A stretch of 64,000 bases of DNA from assembly GCF_014650455.1 (NCBI RefSeq), contig NZ_BMUZ01000004.1, forward strand, positions 310,001 through 374,000, written 5' to 3'. Below, piece after piece: positions 33,106-41,855 of this stretch. Under the pieces are notes generated by a model. That model had not been told where the DNA came from and did not search any database. It saw nothing but the letters and a program-made list of their open reading frames with translations. Made by a program: the position numbers and the translations under genes. Source of the stretch: Streptomyces xanthochromogenes. GTDB taxonomy: Bacteria; Actinomycetota; Actinomycetes; Streptomycetales; Streptomycetaceae. How positions within the stretch are numbered: the first letter of the stretch is position 1; every line of letters starts with the position of its first letter.

Positions 33106-33777
33106 ATGACAACAAGGCCTGTCACCGACCACCGGGTCCGAGTTCAGGGCATTCCGGTCGAGGGGGACTATCCGGTACGGGCTCCCGAGTCGGCGCGCGG
33201 GCAGGTGCTGCGGGTCACCGTGGCCGGCGAGGACATCCTGCACCGACCCTGCACGCCGGCCGCCGCGGAGTTCGGCACACCGTGGCTCTCCCAGCTGATC
33301 GACGACATGTTCCTCACCATGTACGTCGCCGAGGGCGCGGGCCTGGCGGCCAATCAAGTCGACGTGGATCTGCGCCTGTTCGTGTACGACTGCTACGACG
33401 ACGACGATGTGCGCCACGTCGGCCATGTGCTCAATCCGGTCGTCGATCCGGCGGCCCCGGAGGAACGCCGCCTGCTGGACGCGGGCGAGGGATGTCTGTC
33501 CGTACCCGGCCCCACCCACGATGTGCACCGCGCGGAGCGGGCCGTGGTGCGCGGCCTGGACAAGGACGGGAAGGACGTGGTGATCGAGGGCACCGGCTAC
33601 TTCGCGCGCTGTCTCCTGCACGAGACCGACCACCTCAACGGGCTGCTCTACGTCGACCGGCTGACGAAGCGTCAGCGGCGTGCTGTCCTGCGGGAGATGG
33701 ACGACGTCAAGGAGTCCGTCTTCGCCCGTCGCGCCGAGCGCGCCGCAGCCCTGGGAGCCGTATCGACGGAGCGGTAG
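33106..33777 (+). CDS. def: peptide deformylase
   Basis: 223 residues carrying all three deformylase motifs: GAGLAANQV (motif 1, GxGLAAxQ), EGCLSVPG (motif 2, with the metal-binding Cys) and HETDHLNG (motif 3, HExDH). It removes the N-formyl group from new proteins. The N-terminal ~35 residues and the C-terminal tail are longer than in E. coli Def, as in other actinobacterial paralogues. AAGGG lies about ten bases before the ATG at 33106. It is not next to fmt or other translation genes, so it may be an accessory copy; some Streptomyces keep an extra deformylase for resistance to natural inhibitors. That last point is speculative. Confidence 0.9.
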   Translation: MTTRPVTDHRVRVQGIPVEGDYPVRAPESARGQVLRVTVAGEDILHRPCTPAAAEFGTPWLSQLIDDMFLTMYVAEGAGLAANQVDVDLRLFVYDCYDDDDVRHVGHVLNPVVDPAAPEERRLLDAGEGCLSVPGPTHDVHRAERAVVRGLDKDGKDVVIEGTGYFARCLLHETDHLNGLLYVDRLTKRQRRAVLREMDDVKESVFARRAERAAALGAVSTER

Positions 33778-33821
33778 GTCGCCTCGTCGCCCCGCACGCC
33801 GCCCGAAGTCCGGCGCTTGGG

Positions 33822-34676
33822 TCAGGACTGGCGGGCAGGGCGTCGTGCGGTGACCGTGAAGTAGTCGAGGCTGCCCTCGTCGAAGGCCCGCAGGAAGTTG
33901 CGGGGCCAGGTGCCGGGCTCCCACAGGGCGGACAGCCAGCGGTCCCAGCCCGGCCACACCGACGCCCCGATCGAAGTGGCACGCACCGAGGTGAGGCCGG
34001 CGTCCCGCATGCTTCCGACCAGTTCCGGCACGCTGTGGGCGACATCGAGGCCGGTGGCGAAGGTGTCCAAGAGCTCGGCCAGCCGGCCGGGCCGGGCCGG
34101 ATCGGCGTCGGGCACGAAGAAGCTCGCGACGACGACGCGTCCGCCGGGCCGCAGCACCCGTGCCGCTTCCCGGGCGAACGCGCCGACGTCACGGAAGTGC
34201 TGGGCGGCTTCGATGCTGTAGAGGCAGTCGAACGAGCCGTCGTCGAACGGCATGGACTCGGCGGCTCCGTGCGCGAACCGCAGCCGCTCCGAACTACCGC
34301 TCAGCAGAAGGGCGTTGCGCTGTTCGGCGCGGGCGAGCTGTTCGGGATGGATGTCCATTCCGGTGATGTGCGCGAAGCCGTACTCCTCCAGTGCCACCGC
34401 GGCGCCGGCGCCGAGCCCACAGCCCACTTCGACGGCGCGCAGCCCCTGGGTGGGCTCCAGCGTGGCCAGCGCATGGCGGTACATCTCCTGCTGGCTCCTG
34501 ACCCGGTCGGCCTCGGTCAGAGGCCGGCCCAGGTCGGCGCCCTGCCAGTGGCCGAAGTTGATGAAGCCTCCGCCGAACAACGGCTCCGACCCGAGATCGG
34601 CCGGGCCGTACGCCTCTTGCACCGCGGGGAACATCGCGGGCATCGCGGGCCGCCCCGCCCCGGGACCTTGCGCCAT
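33822..34676 (-). CDS. SAM-dependent methyltransferase (class I, Methyltransf_11)
   Basis: 284 residues. The SAM-binding motif I is VEVGCGLGAGAAVAL, followed by the acidic ITGMDIHPEQLARAEQ and GAAESMPFDDGSFDCLYSIE, the usual post-I and motif II of small-molecule methyltransferases related to sugar/polyketide O- and C-methyltransferases. GGAGGAAGG precedes the ATG at 34676. It is 90 bp downstream of an SDR gene on the same strand, so a short operon is possible. Substrate unknown. Confidence 0.85.
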   Translation of the reverse strand: MAQGPGAGRPAMPAMFPAVQEAYGPADLGSEPLFGGGFINFGHWQGADLGRPLTEADRVRSQQEMYRHALATLEPTQGLRAVEVGCGLGAGAAVALEEYGFAHITGMDIHPEQLARAEQRNALLLSGSSERLRFAHGAAESMPFDDGSFDCLYSIEAAQHFRDVGAFAREAARVLRPGGRVVVASFFVPDADPARPGRLAELLDTFATGLDVAHSVPELVGSMRDAGLTSVRATSIGASVWPGWDRWLSALWEPGTWPRNFLRAFDEGSLDYFTVTARRPARQS

Positions 34677-34766
34677 GCGCCCTTCCTCCGTCCTGTGAAG
34701 CCCGCCGGGCCGCTCGGCCGAGCGCGGCGCCGGCGCTCAACTCGCCGACGGGGCAAGGCTATCGGC

Positions 34767-35597
34767 TCAGACTCCTGGGCCTCGCACGATGATCCGGGCT
34801 GCGGCGAGCTCCTCACGGGACGCCTGTTCGTCCGCTTCCAGATAGCCGAACGCGTCGTCGCCTATCGGTATGCGCAGGGGCGTCGGGGCCTCGGCGGCGA
34901 CGATGTCGAGGACGCGCGCCGCGAAGTCCTCGGGGCGCCCGGTCTCCGGGTTGTCCACGAGGCCGCGGGTGCCCTGGAGCATCTCGAGGTTGGTCCCGTC
35001 GTATGCGGGGATGCGGCGGTGCGCCTCGGTCAGGGACGCGCCGTACCGCGTGGCGAACATGCCCGGTTCCAGGACGGTGACGCGGATGTTGTGCGGCGCG
35101 GCCTCGATGGCCAGGGCCTGGCTCATCCCTTCGAGCGCGTGCTTCCCGGCTACATAGGCGCCGAGGCCCGGCAGGGCCATGCGGCCGACCACGGAGGAGA
35201 TGTTGAGGATGTGGCCGTGCCCTTGGGCCCGCATCAGCGGCAGGACGCTCCGAGTGAGCCGCCAGGGGCCTACGAGGAGGGTCTCCAACTGGTCGCGCAG
35301 CTCGGCGTCCGAGACTTCCTCGACCGCGCCGAAGAGCCCGACGGCGGCGTTGTTCACCAGGACGTCGACGCCGCCGAGACGGTCGACGGCGGTGCGGACG
35401 GCCTCGTCGCAGGACACCGCGTCGCGCAGCTCAAGCGGCACCGGAACGATGCGGCCCGGCCAGGCGGCGGCCAGCTCTTCCAGGTCGGCGGTCTTGCGCG
35501 CCGTGACGACCAGTTCGTCCCCGGCCGCGGCCGCGGCGCCGGCCAGGGCCCGCCCCAGACCCGAGGAACATCCCGTGATCAGCCAGCGTCGTCCCAT
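34767..35597 (-). CDS. short-chain dehydrogenase/reductase
   Basis: 276 residues. The Rossmann motif TGCSSGLG is at the very N-terminus, NNAA appears in DVLVNNAAVGLFG, and the catalytic residues lie in ISSVVGRMALPGLGAYVAGK (Ser, Tyr and Lys). The C-terminal ~60 residues extend beyond the minimal SDR, as in ketoreductases acting on retinoid- or steroid-like substrates. The ATG at 35597 has GGGGGAA directly upstream. It is followed by a methyltransferase gene on the same strand. Confidence 0.86.
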   Translation of the reverse strand: MGRRWLITGCSSGLGRALAGAAAAAGDELVVTARKTADLEELAAAWPGRIVPVPLELRDAVSCDEAVRTAVDRLGGVDVLVNNAAVGLFGAVEEVSDAELRDQLETLLVGPWRLTRSVLPLMRAQGHGHILNISSVVGRMALPGLGAYVAGKHALEGMSQALAIEAAPHNIRVTVLEPGMFATRYGASLTEAHRRIPAYDGTNLEMLQGTRGLVDNPETGRPEDFAARVLDIVAAEAPTPLRIPIGDDAFGYLEADEQASREELAAARIIVRGPGV

Positions 35598-36419
35598 CGT
35601 TCCCCCGTGACATGTGAGTTGCTCCTGCCGACCGTGGTGCCCACGTCGGCCGTGCGGCGCCCGGCGGGCGTGGTGGGCCCTCGCGTCGGCGGCGCGCGGC
35701 GGCGTGGGACGGCGGGGCCCGGCCGGGTGGGGGACGGACGGCGCAGCGCCGTTGTCCGCCCCGGTAACGCGGTGACGTGGTGAGGTGATGCCGCGCCAAG
35801 GCACGGCATCACGTCATGGACGAGCGTTTCGCATCGTCGTCGCGCCGGTCCTGCGCCCGCGGCGCGTGCCCTCGCGTGATCGGGCACGTGTCGTGGCGGC
35901 GGTGGGCGTTCCCGCAGGGTCTCGGCCGCCGGGTTTCGCGGCCGGTCGGTTGGTTGGTGGCGGCAGTTCATCGTCGCGGTGGTTCCGGCCCCCCGTCACC
36001 CCTCCTGCGGGAGCACGCCAGGGCGCGCGGACGCACATCCCGGCGCGTGCCCGTGCGGCAGCACGAGGGGCCGTTCGGGTACCTGGCGGCACGGTAGTCG
36101 TCGCCGGGCCCTTCCCCACCCGTTCGGCCGAGCAGTGGTCACGGCTCTCGAGCACCGCCCGGGGCGGGGCGCGCGAGGCGCCGGAGGACGGCGGGCGTGC
36201 GGGGAACCCCAGGTCGGCCCTGCGCCGGAGGGGATCGGCCCGGGGCGCGGCGGTGCTCGCGCGAGCCGTCGAAGACGGCTCACGACCCGCGCCGCGTCGC
36301 CCCGGCGGAATGGCGGGCGCGGCGTATGTCCGCTGTCCTGAAACCGGATGTGTGCAGCAGACAGCACACAGTGACTGCCGCAGTGATCTTCATAGGAGCC
36401 TCGGCAAAGGAAGCGTTCC
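35598..36419. other. long intergenic region
   Basis: About 820 bp between divergent genes. Apart from a perfect inverted repeat at 36349-36370 near the right end I see no gene, repeat or RNA. Open frames cross it on both strands but none has a domain, a ribosome site or a plausible start. Confidence 0.5.
36349..36370. promoter_or_regulatory. TGTGTGC-N8-GCACACA inverted repeat
   Basis: Perfect 7-bp arms with an 8-bp spacer, 50 bp upstream of the start at 36420. It could be an operator or a 5'-leader hairpin. Confidence 0.45.
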
Positions 36420-37568
36420 ATGGCATCTGACCAAAGCCCCCCCATACCGGACGAGCAGGACTCGACAAGTCCGGACGACAAGGCCCGGCTCACTCTGCTC
36501 CGCGCAGTGGCCCTGTCCCGGCCTCTGGACGAGGTGGCCTCCTTGGCGCATCTCCTCAACCAGACCGGCGAACAGCCACGACCGGGCGACGAGGCCCTGC
36601 ACCTGGCTGCCGTGTCTCGCCCCCTGGACGAAGTCCGTCAGCTGATCTCCCTGCTCAAGAAACCCCCGCACACGGACGACGAGGCGGACACGGCTCTTCG
36701 GGCAGTCGCGGCGGAGCGGTCCATCGAAGACGTGGCCGCTCTGATCGCCGACTGCCACCCGCACGCGAACGCGCCGCGGGACGAGCCGGCGCCGTCTCAG
36801 GAGACGGCTCTCGTGCCCTTCGGCCCGGAGGCCCTCGCGCCGCCGGTCCCGGACACCGCCCCGGCGGTGCCCGAGGCCCCGGTCCCGGCACCCATGCCGA
36901 TGACGGCCGCAGCCGTGATGCCGCCGTCCGCCGCCCCGGTCAATGGCGACCAGGGCGACGGCGGACCGGTCTTCACCGGCCCGGGCGAGCACGCGCCGGC
37001 GGTCGACAGCGCGACGGCCCACAGCACACCGGCCCACGGTCCGGTCGAAAGCGGGCCTGCGGAGAGCGGCACGGCGAAAAGCGGTCCGGTCGAAAGCGGG
37101 CCCGTCGAGAACGGCCCGGCGGCTCCCGAAGCGGGTGCCGCCACGGCGGGAACCGCAGCGTCCAGAGCACCGGCGCTCCGGTCGGTGCTCCGCTGGCCGG
37201 CGGCGGCCGCGCTGCTCCTGATCGGCGTGCTCCACCTGCCGAACGACATCATGGCCGTACACACCGGAAACAGGACCGCGGCCGCGTCCATGGTCATCGC
37301 AGCCATCTGCCTGACCCTGGCGGTCCTGCTCCCCCTGTACGACACGGTCTGGGCGTGGGCGCTCGGCGCCGGCGCCGCCGTCGCCACCGCGGCGGTCCAT
37401 TCCGTGGGCGCCGGGTTCAAGTCCGTGCACCTGCTCAGGAACAGCCTGGGCAGCACGTTCGCCGGCGCGACCACGATCGCCGTGCTCTGCGCCGTGGTCG
37501 CCGCCGTCCTGGCGGCCACCGTGCTGCTGCGCAAGCCCGCACAGCAGCGGGCGGCGGACAAGGCCTGA
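36420..37568 (+). CDS. membrane protein with N-terminal helical repeats, unknown function
   Basis: 382 residues. The first ~115 contain three related helical repeats of about 35 residues built around SRPLDEVASLAHLL, SRPLDEVRQLISLL and RSIEDVAALIADC. Residues ~120-250 are a low-complexity Pro/Ala/Gly/Glu linker with an internal GPVESGP repeat. The C-terminal ~130 residues contain four hydrophobic segments (for example AAALLLIGVLHLP, AAICLTLAVLLPLYD), probably a membrane bundle. AAAGGA lies ahead of the ATG. I do not recognise a family; the repeats look like a protein-docking module on a membrane anchor. It ends 22 bp before a strong terminator. Confidence 0.75.
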   Translation: MASDQSPPIPDEQDSTSPDDKARLTLLRAVALSRPLDEVASLAHLLNQTGEQPRPGDEALHLAAVSRPLDEVRQLISLLKKPPHTDDEADTALRAVAAERSIEDVAALIADCHPHANAPRDEPAPSQETALVPFGPEALAPPVPDTAPAVPEAPVPAPMPMTAAAVMPPSAAPVNGDQGDGGPVFTGPGEHAPAVDSATAHSTPAHGPVESGPAESGTAKSGPVESGPVENGPAAPEAGAATAGTAASRAPALRSVLRWPAAAALLLIGVLHLPNDIMAVHTGNRTAAASMVIAAICLTLAVLLPLYDTVWAWALGAGAAVATAAVHSVGAGFKSVHLLRNSLGSTFAGATTIAVLCAVVAAVLAATVLLRKPAQQRAADKA

Positions 37569-37590
37569 CCGGTCGGCCACCGCTGTCGCA

Positions 37591-37626
37591 AGGGGCCCGG
37601 ATCCTCATCGGTATCCGGGCCCCTTC
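37591..37626 (+). terminator. 13-bp perfect stem terminator
   Basis: AAGGGGCCCGGAT (37591-37603), 10-base loop, ATCCGGGCCCCTT (37614-37626), 22 bp after the stop of the membrane-protein gene. No T-tract, typical for Streptomyces. Confidence 0.8.
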
Positions 37627-37739
37627 GGCATGGCCGGGGCCGCGGCGGCCCCTCCCAACGGGCCAGTTGTGACAGTCCCGTGACCGGAATTATGGCCTCC
37701 GCCACATGCCCGCGATGCCCGCCCTGATGAGGTGATCGC

Positions 37740-38678
37740 ATGCGAAGACCAGCCTCACTCGTGCCGGTGTCCGTGCTCGCCACGGCGACCCTGCTGATCA
37801 CCGCCTGCGGGACGGAACACGCGGGCTCGGGAAGCGGTGGCACCGGCGCGACCGGGCCGTCGTCCAGTACGCCGGTGGACGACCCGGGCAAGGACGGCGT
37901 ACGGATCACCTCGCTGACCGTGCCGTCGAACTCTCCCTCGCCCACGCGCGGCACTGCGGTCTCGGCCGACAGCCTTTCGGCACGCGCGGACTCGGGGATC
38001 GTCGCAGCCTTCGAGGTCACGAACAACACCGCCGAGGCCCTGACGTACTCCATCGTCTTCACCTTCATGAGCAGTGACGGCGGGGCCATGGCCAACCGGA
38101 CGGCGACCGTGCGCGACGTCGGCCCCGGCAAGACCGTCCGGGGCTCGGTCCGGCCCGGACAACTGGCGCCCGGCGCCGGGCGGGTGACGCGGGCCAAGGT
38201 CCTCGAAGTGAACAGGGTGCCCGCGGGAGAGGCCCCCGTCCCGGCGGGCGCGTGTCCCGCTTCCGGCATCCGGGTCAGCGCCGACGACGGGGACGCGGCC
38301 ATGGGCCTGCGCGTCGTGGGCCTGCACCTCGACAACTGCGGCAAGCGCGACTACGCCATCGAGGGCTACCCGAAGTTGCAACTCCTCGACGACGACCTCA
38401 ACCCCGTCACCGGCATCACGATCCTCCGCGGCAGCGGCGGGATCACCACCGGCGCCGGTCCCGACGAAGAGCCCCGCCCCATCACCCTGCGGCCCGGTGA
38501 ATCGGCGGTGGCGAGCCTGGTCTGGCGCAACACCACGCAGTCGGGCACCGCGGCGAACATCCCCTACGTACGCGTACGCGCGAAGGCCGGCTCCACGCCG
38601 GTGACCGTCACGCCCCACCTCGACCTCGGAACCACCGGTCAACTGGGGGTCCGGCCCTGGACGAAGGCGAAGCGCTAG
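37740..38678 (+). CDS. DUF4232 lipoprotein
   Basis: 312 residues. A lipoprotein signal with lipobox LLITACG places Cys23 or so at the membrane surface. Residues ~50-165 form a first beta-rich domain with FEVTNNTAEALTYSIVFTF, like extracellular Ig-like folds; residues ~175-310 are a DUF4232 domain with the paired cysteines (ACPASGIRV, HLDNCGKRDYAIEGYP). GAGGTG precedes the ATG at 37740. Related in its C-terminal half to the secreted protein at 32006-32521. Function unknown. Confidence 0.82.
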   Translation: MRRPASLVPVSVLATATLLITACGTEHAGSGSGGTGATGPSSSTPVDDPGKDGVRITSLTVPSNSPSPTRGTAVSADSLSARADSGIVAAFEVTNNTAEALTYSIVFTFMSSDGGAMANRTATVRDVGPGKTVRGSVRPGQLAPGAGRVTRAKVLEVNRVPAGEAPVPAGACPASGIRVSADDGDAAMGLRVVGLHLDNCGKRDYAIEGYPKLQLLDDDLNPVTGITILRGSGGITTGAGPDEEPRPITLRPGESAVASLVWRNTTQSGTAANIPYVRVRAKAGSTPVTVTPHLDLGTTGQLGVRPWTKAKR

Positions 38679-38762
38679 CCGGGTCCAGGCATTCGCCCGC
38701 GAGTCGCCCCGGGTGGCACGGGCGCCCGTCAGGTCCGCCGCACCGGGCGGCACACTGGGCCC

Positions 38763-39485
38763 ATGGATCATGTGAAGACCGCCGAAGCTCTGGTACTCAG
38801 CCGGTTTCCCGAGGCTCGGGCCGCCTTTCTGGCCGGGAGCGTGCTGACCGCGCGCCGTACCGCCACCTCCGACCTGGACATCGTGGTGCTGCTGGACGGG
38901 CCGCCCGCCCCCTTCCGGGAGAGCCTCGTCCACAGCGGCTGGCCGGTGGAGCTGTTCGTCCAGACCGAGGCCGTCTGGCGGGCGTTCGCCGATCGGGAGA
39001 CGGCCGCGCGGCAGTCTCCGCTCCTCGCCATGTGCGCGGACGGCATGCTGCTGGCCGACCGTGACGGATTCGGCGCCGCGCTCCAGGCGGAGTCCCGTCA
39101 GCGACTGGCCGCGGGCCCCCCGCCCATGACCGCCACCGAGTGCGAGGACCGGCGGTACGCGCTCACGGACACCCTCGACGACCTCCGGGGCTGCACGGAC
39201 CCGTTGGAGCGCACGTACTTGGTGGCCGCCCTGCTCCAGGGCGCTTCCGAGCTCGCCCTGCTCATCGGCGGAAACTGGCTGGGCACCGCCAAATGGCTTT
39301 CCCGGCGCCTCGCCGCGGCCGACCCCGGTCTGCACCGACGGCTCACCGGGGCGGCGGCGGCCGCCGTCGCCGATCAGCCCGGCGGGGCGGCCGAGTTCGA
39401 GGCCACCGTGCACACCGTCCTCCAGCGTGCCGGTGGACCGATCTGGGCCGGCTACCGCCGGGGGCCCCAGGGCCGCACACCCTGA
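38763..39485 (+). CDS. nucleotidyltransferase-fold protein
   Basis: 240 residues. Near the N-terminus GSVLTARRTATSDLDIVVLL keeps the nucleotidyltransferase pattern GS-x(n)-SDLD, with the two aspartates that bind metal. The rest is helical (about 110-235), as in kanamycin-nucleotidyltransferase-like or DUF4111-like proteins. It could transfer AMP to a small molecule or protein. The ATG at 38763 comes 84 bp after the lipoprotein stop on the same strand and may share its transcript. Confidence 0.75.
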   Translation: MDHVKTAEALVLSRFPEARAAFLAGSVLTARRTATSDLDIVVLLDGPPAPFRESLVHSGWPVELFVQTEAVWRAFADRETAARQSPLLAMCADGMLLADRDGFGAALQAESRQRLAAGPPPMTATECEDRRYALTDTLDDLRGCTDPLERTYLVAALLQGASELALLIGGNWLGTAKWLSRRLAAADPGLHRRLTGAAAAAVADQPGGAAEFEATVHTVLQRAGGPIWAGYRRGPQGRTP

Positions 39486-39557
39486 CGCCCCTCCCCCTTC
39501 GCACCCCTGCCCTCGTCCCGGCATGCGCGGGCAGGGTCGGCGAGCCAGGGTGGAGGC

Positions 39558-39779
39558 ATGATCGAACCGCCCATCATCGTGCACCGGCCCCTCGGGCGTG
39601 GTGGCCGTCATGTCACCGCGCTCGGCCAGGACATCGGCGTCGCCTACTCCGACGTGGACGTCATCGAATTCCTCCGGCAGTCGGGGATCGACGAGACCGA
39701 CGCCGAGGCCATGGTCGACGGGGACTCTCCGGAGATCGAGTGGCAGGGCGCCCCGGCTCACCAGTACGGAGCAGCCTGA
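39558..39779 (+). CDS. small conserved-looking protein of unknown function
   Basis: 73 residues, acidic: MIEPPIIVHRPLGRGGRHVT, then DIGVAYSDVDVIEFLRQSGI and a C-terminal WQGAPAHQYGAA. A good GGTGGAGG precedes the ATG by few bases, and codon use is normal, so it is probably real. No domain, signal peptide or membrane segment. It follows the nucleotidyltransferase-like gene by 72 bp. Confidence 0.6.
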   Translation: MIEPPIIVHRPLGRGGRHVTALGQDIGVAYSDVDVIEFLRQSGIDETDAEAMVDGDSPEIEWQGAPAHQYGAA

Positions 39780-39815
39780 CCCGCCGTGTTCGCCGTCGGC
39801 CCCGGGCGCCGGCTC

Positions 39816-41762
39816 TCAGGCAAGGGGCGGTCCGCCGACGGCCGACCAGGGCGACCAGTTGCCGCTGGGCACCAGTTGGTAACGCCCGCTCAACGGCCCC
39901 GTGGGGCTTCCGGCGATGATCTCGGTACGGCCGTCGGCGTTGGTGCCGTATCCGGTTCCGGTCGCGCCGGGTCCGAAGGTCTCCCAAGCCGACCAGCCGG
40001 ACCCGTTCTCCCAGCGGTGTGCCATGCCCGTACGGCTCGCGGCGAAGACCTCCATCCGGCCGTCGGCGTTGCGTGCCACATGGACCCGCGCGTCCGACGG
40101 CCCGCCGAAGGCGGCCCATGCGGACCAGGCGCCCGAGGGCCCGGCCTGGACCTTCCGCCACAGGCCGGTCGATCCGCCGGCCACCAGGTCGAGCGCGCCG
40201 TCCGGCCGTCTGTCGAGCGCCAGATGAGTGACGCCCGGTACGGTGCCGAACTCCTCGAACCCGGCGTTCCAGCCGCCGCTGGGCACGGCCTGCCCGCGCC
40301 GGAACACCGTGTTGCCTGCGGCCGCGACAACCTCGATCCGCCCGCTCGCGTCCCGGCCGGTGGCGATCACCGCGTCGGCCGGACCGCCGAAGGCCTCCCA
40401 CCCGGCCCAGTTGCCGCCCGGCGCGGTCTGCCAGCGGTGGTAGCTGCCCCGGGGCCCGCTCGCGAAGAGTTCGAGGCGGCCGTCGGCGTTCTGCGCCACG
40501 GTCAGATCATGGGCGGCCGTGCCGAAGTTCTCCCAGTCCTGCCAAAGGTTCGGCGCCGTCTGGGCCCGGCGGTCCACCCGGCCCTCGCCGGACGCGAACA
40601 GTTCGAGCCGCCCGTCCAAGTCGCGTGCCACGGCCAGGCTCGCCGATTTCGGCCCGCCGAACGGATACCAGTCGGACCAGGACCCGTTGCGTACGGTCTG
40701 ATAGCGCCCCCACACCTGGTCAGGACCACCCGCGAACGCCTCCTGCCGCCCGTCGGCACCGGAAACGATCACCACCCGCTCGCCGGGGTCCGAGCCCGCC
40801 TCGACCGCGTACTGCCCGCTGCCCTTGGTGAAGTCGAGTCCGGCCAGCCACACCCCCCGTTGGCCCCAGCCCGCGTGGCTGATCCACCAGCGACCCTCGG
40901 CGTTGACCACCTCGGCGGCATGGCTGAACACATGACCGCAGAGCTGGTCGAGGGAGAAGTGCAGCGGGTCTGATCCGCAGAACACGTCGGTGCCGGTGTA
41001 GCCGCCGCGTGGCCCGAGGAACAGGTGCCAGGTGCCCTCCGCGAACACCACGAACGGGGACTCGGTGTTGCCCGCGCCCTGTCCGCCCGTGGGGTCGGTG
41101 AACGCGATCGACCGGCTGCTCCAGTGCACGAGATCCGTGCTGGTGCGGAGGGCCACCACGTGGTTTCCGCCGCCGGGGTCGGCGGTCGCGGTGTAGTACA
41201 TGACCCACTGGTCGCCGACCCTGGCCACCATGGGGTCGCGCGCCTCGTAGCCGTCACGGAACAGGGGGCCGCCCGGGTGCCGGGTCCAGGTGTACAGATC
41301 GGTCGAAGTGGCCATGCTGATCGCGGAGTTGGCGGGGTCGGCGCCGCCCCCCGCGTAGAACATGTAGTACGTCGACCCGTCCTTGATGACATTCGGTGCC
41401 CACAGGTGGGTCTCGCCCAGCGCCGGGTCGGCGGTCAGGACGGGTGGGCGCTTCGTCCAGGGCCCGTGCGGGCTCGGCGCGGTGGCGTGCGCGAAGGTGG
41501 TCTCGTCCCGGTCGTCGGCGGGTTCGGCGTGCGTGATGCCGAACAGGTGCCAGAGGCCCTGGTCGTCCCGTACGAAGGTGTGGTCGTTGAGGTACCACGG
41601 GCTCGCCTCGCCCGCGCTCGGATCGTAGATCTGCACGAAGGGTGCCGCCCCCACCCGCCCGGGCGCCGCCGCGGCGAGCGCCGGGCGGGCCGCGGCGGGC
41701 AGGGCCGCCGCCGTCAGCAGTACCAGGGTGAGCACGGCCCACCACACTCGGGAACTACGCAC
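39816..41762 (-). CDS. secreted GH43/32-like five-bladed propeller fused to PLL-type lectin propeller
   Basis: 648 residues from a GTG with GGAAG upstream. Signal peptide about 1-30. Residues ~40-315 resemble the GH43/GH32 propeller, with [20 protein letters not shown], the signature YEARDPMV and GNTESPFVV holding the usual acidic residues; so a glycan-cleaving role is likely. Residues ~320-648 are about seven repeats of ~47 residues such as [20 protein letters not shown], then [17 protein letters not shown], the pattern of PLL-like sugar-binding propellers. The next upstream gene on the same strand, 93 bp away, encodes another secreted protein with the same lectin module. Confidence 0.8.
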   Translation of the reverse strand: MRSSRVWWAVLTLVLLTAAALPAAARPALAAAAPGRVGAAPFVQIYDPSAGEASPWYLNDHTFVRDDQGLWHLFGITHAEPADDRDETTFAHATAPSPHGPWTKRPPVLTADPALGETHLWAPNVIKDGSTYYMFYAGGGADPANSAISMATSTDLYTWTRHPGGPLFRDGYEARDPMVARVGDQWVMYYTATADPGGGNHVVALRTSTDLVHWSSRSIAFTDPTGGQGAGNTESPFVVFAEGTWHLFLGPRGGYTGTDVFCGSDPLHFSLDQLCGHVFSHAAEVVNAEGRWWISHAGWGQRGVWLAGLDFTKGSGQYAVEAGSDPGERVVIVSGADGRQEAFAGGPDQVWGRYQTVRNGSWSDWYPFGGPKSASLAVARDLDGRLELFASGEGRVDRRAQTAPNLWQDWENFGTAAHDLTVAQNADGRLELFASGPRGSYHRWQTAPGGNWAGWEAFGGPADAVIATGRDASGRIEVVAAAGNTVFRRGQAVPSGGWNAGFEEFGTVPGVTHLALDRRPDGALDLVAGGSTGLWRKVQAGPSGAWSAWAAFGGPSDARVHVARNADGRMEVFAASRTGMAHRWENGSGWSAWETFGPGATGTGYGTNADGRTEIIAGSPTGPLSGRYQLVPSGNWSPWSAVGGPPLA

Positions 41763-41855
41763 GATGCATCCGCTTCCACTCGACAGGGCGGGACGTGGAC
41801 CTTCCGCGGCCCGCGGGCCCGGGCAGGCGGCCTGGGAGGGTCCACGTCGAAACCG

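Noticed and set aside
32367..35783. 1138-codon plus-strand frame across def, methyltransferase and SDR
   Set aside because: It spans genes with clear motifs on other frames and strands; no domain in its product.
35598..36419. Several open frames in the long intergenic interval
   Set aside because: None has a recognisable domain, start signal or plausible composition.
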